A stretch of DNA of 64,000 nucleotides from Zygnema cylindricum. Its lineage: Eukaryota > Streptophyta > Zygnematophyceae > Zygnematales > Zygnemataceae. A model generated the notes under the pieces. It worked only from the letters and a program-made list of their open reading frames with translations. It was not told where the DNA came from and did no database searches. The stretch is from positions 248,001 to 312,000 of the forward strand of contig JBBHKE010003070.1 of NCBI GenBank assembly GCA_037447655.1, written 5' to 3'. Shown here in pieces: positions 58,427-64,000 of the stretch. Position 1 is the first letter of the stretch. Each line of letters begins with the position of its first letter. The translations under genes and the position numbers were made by a program.

Positions 58427-61400
58427 ACACAAACTGTTAGCGCTATAAGAATTGTTTTCTAAATAACACAAGTTACCTAACTTACGTTACTGTTAGTGCT
58501 CATAAGAATTGTTACCTAACTTACGCAAACTGTTCGCGCTAACAAGAATTGTTCTCTAAATTACACAAATTGTTCCTCTAACAAGAATTGTTATCTAAAT
58601 TTCACAAACTAATACTGCTAACAGGAATTGTCACCTATCTTACAGAAATTGTTAGCGCTATGATGAATTGTTACCTTACTTACACAAACTGTTACCGCTA
58701 ACATGAATTGTTACCTAACTTACACAAACTGATAGCGGTAACAGAAATTGTTATCCAAATTACACAATTTGTTAGTGCTAACAAGAATTGTCACCTTACT
58801 TAAACAAATCGTTAGGGCCAACAAGAACTGTTATCTAAATTACACAAACTGTTAGCGGTAACAAGAATTGTCACCTAACTTACACAAACGATTAGCCCTA
58901 AGAAGAATTGTTATCTAACTTATAAAAACTGTTAGCGCTTACTAGAATTGTTTTCTAAATTGCACAAAGTGTTAGCGCTAACAAGGATTGTAACCTAAAT
59001 TACACAAACTGTTAACGCTAACTAGAATTGTTATGTAAATAACACAAACTGTTATTGCTAACAGGAATTGTTATCTAAATTACACAAATTGTTAGTGCTA
59101 ACAGGTTTTGTTGCCTAACTTACAGAAACTGTTAGCGCTAACATGAATTGTTATCTAAATTTCACAAACTGTTAGCGCTAACACGAAGTGTTACCTTACT
59201 TACACAAACTACTAGCGCTAATAGAAATTGTTACCTAACTTACACAAATTGTTAACGCTAACAGGAATTGGGACCTAACTTACACAAACTTTTAGCCATA
59301 ACTGGCATTGTTATGTAAATTACACAAATTGTTAGTATTAACAGGAATTGTTATCTAAATTACACAAACTATTAGTGCTAATGAGAATTGTTATCTGAAT
59401 TACACAAACTGTTAGCACTAAAATGTTACCTTACTTCCACAAAATGTTAGCACTAACACGAATTGATACCTATCTTACACAAACTGTTAATGCCAACAGG
59501 ATTTGTTATCTAAATTACACAAACTTTTAGCGCTAACAGGAATTGTCATCTAATTTACACAAACTATTAGCGCTATGAAGAATTGTTATATAAAATACAG
59601 TAACAGTTAGCGCTAATAGAAATTGTTACCTAACTTACACAAACTGTTAGTGCTAACAAGAATTGGTACGTAACTCACACAAACTGTTAGCGCTAACAAG
59701 AATTGTTATCTAAATTACACAAACTGTTAGCGTTAACACAAATTGTTACCTAACTTACACAACTATAAGGGCTAACATGAATTGTTACCTAACTTACACA
59801 AACAGTTAGCGCTAACAAGAATTGTTATCTAAATTACACAAACTGTTAGTTAAAATTGGAATTGTTACCTAACTTACACAAACTCTTAGCGCTTACAAAA
59901 AATATTATCTAACTTACTTAAGTTGTTAGCGCTAACCAGAATTGTTATCTGAATTACACATATTGTTAGCGCTTAGAAGAATTGTAATGTTAATTACACA
60001 AATTGTTAGCACTAAGAAGAATTGTAATGTAAATTACACAAACTATTAGCGCTAACAGAGATTGTTAACTAACATACACAAACTGTTAGCTCTAACAAGA
60101 ATTGTTACCTAACTTACAAAATCTCTTAGCGCTTACTGGAATAGTTATGTAAGTTACACAAGCTATTAGTGCTAACATGAATTGTTATCTAAATTACACA
60201 AACTGTTAGCGTTTAAAGAAATTGTTGCCTAACTCACACAAAATGTTAGTGCTAATTGGAATTGTTATCTAAATTACACAAACTGTTAGTGCTAAAAAGG
60301 AATTGCTACACACTTACAAAAAGTTAGACTAAAAAAAACTGTAACCTAACGTACACAAACTTTTAGCGCTTACAAGAATTGTTATCTAAATTACTCAAAC
60401 TGTTAGCGCTAACAGATATTCTTATCTAAATTACACAAAGAGTAAGTGCTAACTAGAATTGTTATGTAAATTACACAAACTGTTAGTGCTAACAGGAATT
60501 GTTATCTAAATTTCACAAACAGTTAGCGCTAACAAAAATTGTTACCAAACCTACACAAACTATTAGCTCTAATTGGAATTGTTATGCAAATTACACAAAC
60601 TGTTAGCGCTAACAGGAATTGTTACCTAACTTACTCAAACTGTTAACGCTAATAAGAATTGTTATCTTACTCACACAAAGTGTTATTGATAACATGCATT
60701 CTCACCTAATTTACCCAAACTATTAGCCCTAAGAAGAATTGTTATCTAACTTATAAAAACTGTTAGCGCTTACTAGAATTGTTTTCTAAATTACACAAAG
60801 TGTTAACGCTAACAAGGATTGTAACCTAAATTACACAAACTGTTAACGCTAACATGAATTGTTACCTAACTTACACAAACTGTTAACGCTAACTAGAATT
60901 GTTATCCTAGCTTACACAAAGTGTTTGCGCTAATTGGAATTGTTATCTAAATTACACAATCTATTAGTGGTAATAGGAATTGTTACCTAATTTACCCAAT
61001 CAGTAAGCATTAACAGGAATTGTTATCAAAATTACACAAATTGTTAGCGCTAACAGGAATTGTTACCTAACTTACACAAATTGTTACCGCTAACAAAAAA
61101 TGTTATCTAAATAACACAAACTCTTAACGCTAATCGGAATTGTTACCTAACTTACACAGACTTTTAGCACTAACAGGAATTGTTACCAAACTTACACAAA
61201 CTGTTAGCGCCAACAGGAATTGAAATCTAAATTATACATTATGTTAGCGCTAACAGGAATTGTCACCTAATTTACACATATTGTTAGCGCTAAGAAGAAT
61301 TGTTATCTAAATTACACAAACTATCACCGCTAAAACAAATTGTTACCTATCTTAAAGAACTATTGTAAGCTAACAGGAATTGTTACCTAACTTACACAAA

Positions 61401-61852
61401 GTGTTAGCGCTAACAAGAATTCATATCTAAATTACACAAACGGTTAGCGCTAGCAATAATTGTTATCTAACTTACACAAACTGTTAGCGCTAATAAAAAC
61501 ATTTATCTATATTACACAAACTGCTAGTGGTAACACAAATTGTTACCTTACTTACACAAATTGTTAGTGCTAATAAGAATTATTACCTAACTTACACAAA
61601 CTGTTAGCGCCAACAGGAATTGTTATCTAAATTAAGCACACTATTAGTGCTAACAAAAATTGTTACCTAACTTACACAAACTGTTAGCGCTAACAAAAAT
61701 TGTTACCTTTCTTACACAAACTATTAGCGTTAACAAGAATTGTTACGTAACTTACACAATCTGTTAGCGCTAACAAGAATTATCACCAAATTTACACAAA
61801 CTCTTATCGCTTAGAAGAATTGTTATCTAAATTACAAAAACTATAAGCGCTA
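58427..61852. repeat. 40-bp satellite, block 8 (starts with ACACA target duplicate)
   Basis: About 85 monomers, resuming in phase with block 7 after the copia A insertion. A local duplication: the segment around 58906-59030 recurs at 60727-60850 (TTATAAAAACTGTTAGCGCT, ACAAGGATTGTAACC). It ends at the C LTR. No genes. Confidence 0.97.
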
Positions 61853-62853
61853 CTATCGTCCATAGCCTATTTCAGCCATGGATTACTCACGGAAACACCC
61901 ACAGACTACCTCAAAAACAGCTGTGTTTCAGACGACACAGATTACTCCACAATAAACAAAATGATCTTAAACTGCACCAATATGCAGTATACCATATACA
62001 CTGTAAACTCCCAAAGTTACAGCAAAATCCACCAAGGGATCTAGAAGATATAAGCTTCAGAGTTTCCCAAATGTAGCTGACAGCTTCACAAACTAACCAC
62101 TTAGACTGTTCACAGAATCTTACAGAGATACTGGAATAAAATGAAACTTCACACACATATATATTCTATATCATAGAATAACTCCAAAAGTTTTCATATG
62201 AAAGCACCAATCAGAGTGATCACACCAACAGGTCAAAGATGCAGAAAACAGTCTGCCATTACTTTGATTAACTTGACTGCGATACATAAAATAATCTAAG
62301 TCCTGCAAGTTATACTCAGAGTACCGAGGCATAACAGCCGTACTGTATCTACTCTAATAAACTAATTAGTCAAAAGGACAAACCTCTGTTGTACATAATA
62401 TTTACACCGTACTCTTCGTATGTCAGAAACCAAGCTACCACTAAGCAACTACTAAACTACCACTACCGTACAATCATCATTACTTGAGATCTATCCTAGT
62501 CATATTATCCGCAACTGCGCTAGCTGCGCTGGCTGCGCTGGTTGCGGTGGCTGCGCTTGTCCGTACGGATCATACAAATAGCCGCAGCTACGTTGACTTA
62601 ACTGCGTCGCAGCTCCGCAGTACTTGCGCCGCCTATTCCAACATTCCGTTTATTTTACATCGGATCGCTTCGCGATCCGCCGTCCATTTGTCACAGCTTG
62701 TTCACACCACTCAATGAGTATTTTACATCACTTTAATTATATCAATCGGTTCGCTCCCCCAATCGGTGAATCTATTCAAACCTCCATATTAATCCAATTA
62801 GCAGTTACGGGCAAACTGTCTCGTACGCACGAAACTGACTTTTCAAAACAACA
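61853..62853 (-). repeat. Copia C LTR with polypurine tract (3' LTR)
   Basis: About 1.0 kb on the reverse strand, starting TGTTGTTTTGAAAAG at 62853, preceded by a purine-rich CGGGGGAG, so a 3' LTR. Its end near 61853 has lost the ACAACA seen in the solo copy. It contains the gag-type start (MAEIGYG) near 61880. Compared with 14548-15483 it has an extra internal stretch of about 190 bases (about 61985-62155). Open frames in it (61911-62156, 62484-62717, 62624-62929) are not supported as genes. GCTGCG repeats at 62505-62640. Confidence 0.78.
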
Positions 62854-63010
62854 CTCCCCCGAAAATTTAGTTTCGTGCACCAAAAAAAAATATGCAGCGT
62901 GTAATGCTATTGCTGCTACGCTGCGTTAGTGTGACATCGCAGCGCAGTATGAATACAAAGTGCAGCGTGTACTGCTATGCTGCTACGCTGCGCTAGTTTG
63001 ACATCGCAGT
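62854..63010. repeat. Polypurine tract and GCTGCG tract beside C LTR
   Basis: Adjacent to the LTR is a CCCCCGAAAATTTAG (polypurine on the reverse strand), then two copies of a TGCAGCGTGTAMTGCTAT / CTACGCTGCG word about 77 bases apart. Equivalent in position to the tract in copia A. Confidence 0.5.
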
Positions 63011-63090
63011 CCTAGCTGCTGCTCTTTTTCGCCTTTAACTTCCTCCTTATAGCCTCATCTACTGAGACTAAAGCTTTTAAACTCTACACT
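63011..63090 (-). repeat. Possible LTR start remnant, A-like
   Basis: On the reverse strand TGTAGAGTTTAAAAGC follows a polypurine-like AAAGCTTTAGGGGAG at 63091-63105, the same tract as copia A. Only about 80 bases resemble an LTR start before the GCTGCG tract. It suggests another A-like element into which or beside which C lies. Confidence 0.35.
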
Positions 63091-63105
63091 CCCCTAAAGC
63101 TTTAG

Positions 63106-64000
63106 ACTCATTAGTCCATGCTGTATGCAAATATTTCCACTCTAATGGATAAACAAAAGAATAAAAAAATATTTAAATGTTCAAATTTTTGTATCAACCT
63201 CCACTGTTCATCATACAAAGATTTTAGCAAAAACAACACATTACCACTGCTTTGCCGACATCGCCATTGCACTTGCTGCCTTCTGCCAATTCCCATTCGC
63301 CTTTTTGAAAATTGCCACCTTGCAAATAGTGTCCTGTAATAGCTCCCCTTACGCCATAAATGCAAAACTGTCCCTTCACTATGGTAATAACACCTCTCCA
63401 GTAAATCCGTATTTCCACTTGTCTTCGTCACTTAGCCATGTTATTAAATTTGCCGAAAATCAACCACCTACACACTTTTATCGAACAGTTGTTGCACATT
63501 CTCTCTGGTTAAATACTTGCACGCCATCCACTTCCTTAGATGTATGTTACTGACGCTACTACACCAAATTCTCATGAAATTTCCTGTAAATTCATTCAAG
63601 TCTTCCCATTTTCTCGTTACACTTCCCCTCACTGTTTCCGGTTGTGTTCTTCGGTGTGATCGATTTCGTAACATGCTTGTTCTCCAACTATTTTTCCGCA
63701 ATCTATCTCTCTTTCTTGGTTTTTTATGACTATCTGATCTGTTCAAAAATTTTCCATGGTTTCCCTTCCCTCTACCTCTATATAGTGTAGTTTTTCTTAC
63801 TGATTTTTGGTTTCTTTTCATAGATATGGAACTTCTCTGAAGTGCATATATATTCAATATTTTCCGTCTGACCTTCTTTTCAGTTAGTTGCACTTTCCTC
63901 TTCCTACGATTCTTTTTTAAGTTATGACTTTTTCGGCTCTCATGAACTATCTTCCTTAGCCTTATTTTTTGAACACTCTTCCTCGGTTTTTCTTGGATTT
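63106..64000 (-). pseudogene. Degenerate retroelement-like coding remnant
   Basis: I cannot name this with certainty. Reverse frames show an arginine/lysine-rich stretch (RGRGKGNHGKFLN, then HKKPRKRDRLRKNSWRTS) that could be a decayed nucleocapsid basic region and zinc knuckle. Downstream is FCIYGVRGAITGHYLQGG with KGEWELAEG, reminiscent of the protease to GAG-pre-integrase part of copia proteins. Many stops and frameshifts. If correct, most of pol is deleted between here and the polypurine tract at 63091-63105. It could also be ordinary non-coding AT-rich DNA. Confidence 0.3.

Noticed and set aside
5783-61852. CRISPR array (regular palindromic repeats of about 40 bp)
   Set aside because: Units are contiguous with no unique spacers; the whole 40 bp is repeated and drifts, and the context is eukaryotic retrotransposons.
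62484-62929. Open frames of 77 and 101 codons
   Set aside because: Within the C LTR U3; the alanine-rich start is the GCTGCG repeat.

Overview
The window is repeat DNA from a eukaryote, most probably a green plant with a large, retrotransposon-rich genome. I see no host gene. The plant assignment rests on the primer-binding sites. Two copia elements carry a site complementary to the anticodon arm of plant-type initiator tRNA-Met, and a third LTR element carries the usual 3'-end site (TGGTATCAAAGC). There are no operons, bacterial ribosome sites, rRNA genes or complete tRNA genes. Species and chromosome cannot be read from the sequence.

About half of the window (some 31 kb in eight blocks: 5783-9522, 10009-14165, 21013-23205, 24727-25388, 26981-32483, 40268-44518, 44725-52140, 58427-61852) is one tandem satellite of about 40 bp. 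Each monomer is built on a perfect 14-bp palindrome, TGTTAGCGCTAACA. The monomers fall into subtypes with linked substitutions, show higher-order duplications, and have a decay pattern expected of a methylated CpG in the palindrome centre.

The rest is mostly LTR retrotransposons, nested and broken. Labels used here: copia A (1390-3745 partial; 52141-58426 complete with both LTRs and a 5-bp target duplication inside the satellite); copia B (3746-5782 decayed; 15661-19057; LTR piece 32484-33300; 35397-40267 reverse strand); copia D, related to B (1-1389 reverse; 33301-35396); copia C LTRs (14548-15483 solo; 61853-62853); Ty3/gypsy pieces including a chromodomain integrase (9523-10008, 19267-20927, 23949-24726); and an LTR plus leader of another element, G (25389-26980). 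A 210-bp repeat, E, separates several of these. One 201-bp MITE-like element sits at 44524-44724. Ten Ns at 23939-23948 mark an assembly gap. All coding regions carry stops or frameshifts, apart from the short gag start at the left edge.

The most notable point is shared by the copia families: the LTR does not stop before the gene. It runs into gag, so the gag ATG lies 20-59 bases inside the LTR. In B and D the primer-binding site for the tRNA-Met anticodon arm follows the LTR immediately and is itself translated as Gag residues. The B and D LTRs also carry a tRNA-like segment on the antisense strand. Several unrelated elements share GCAGCTGCG/GCTGCGTTGC-rich tracts in U3 or downstream of pol.
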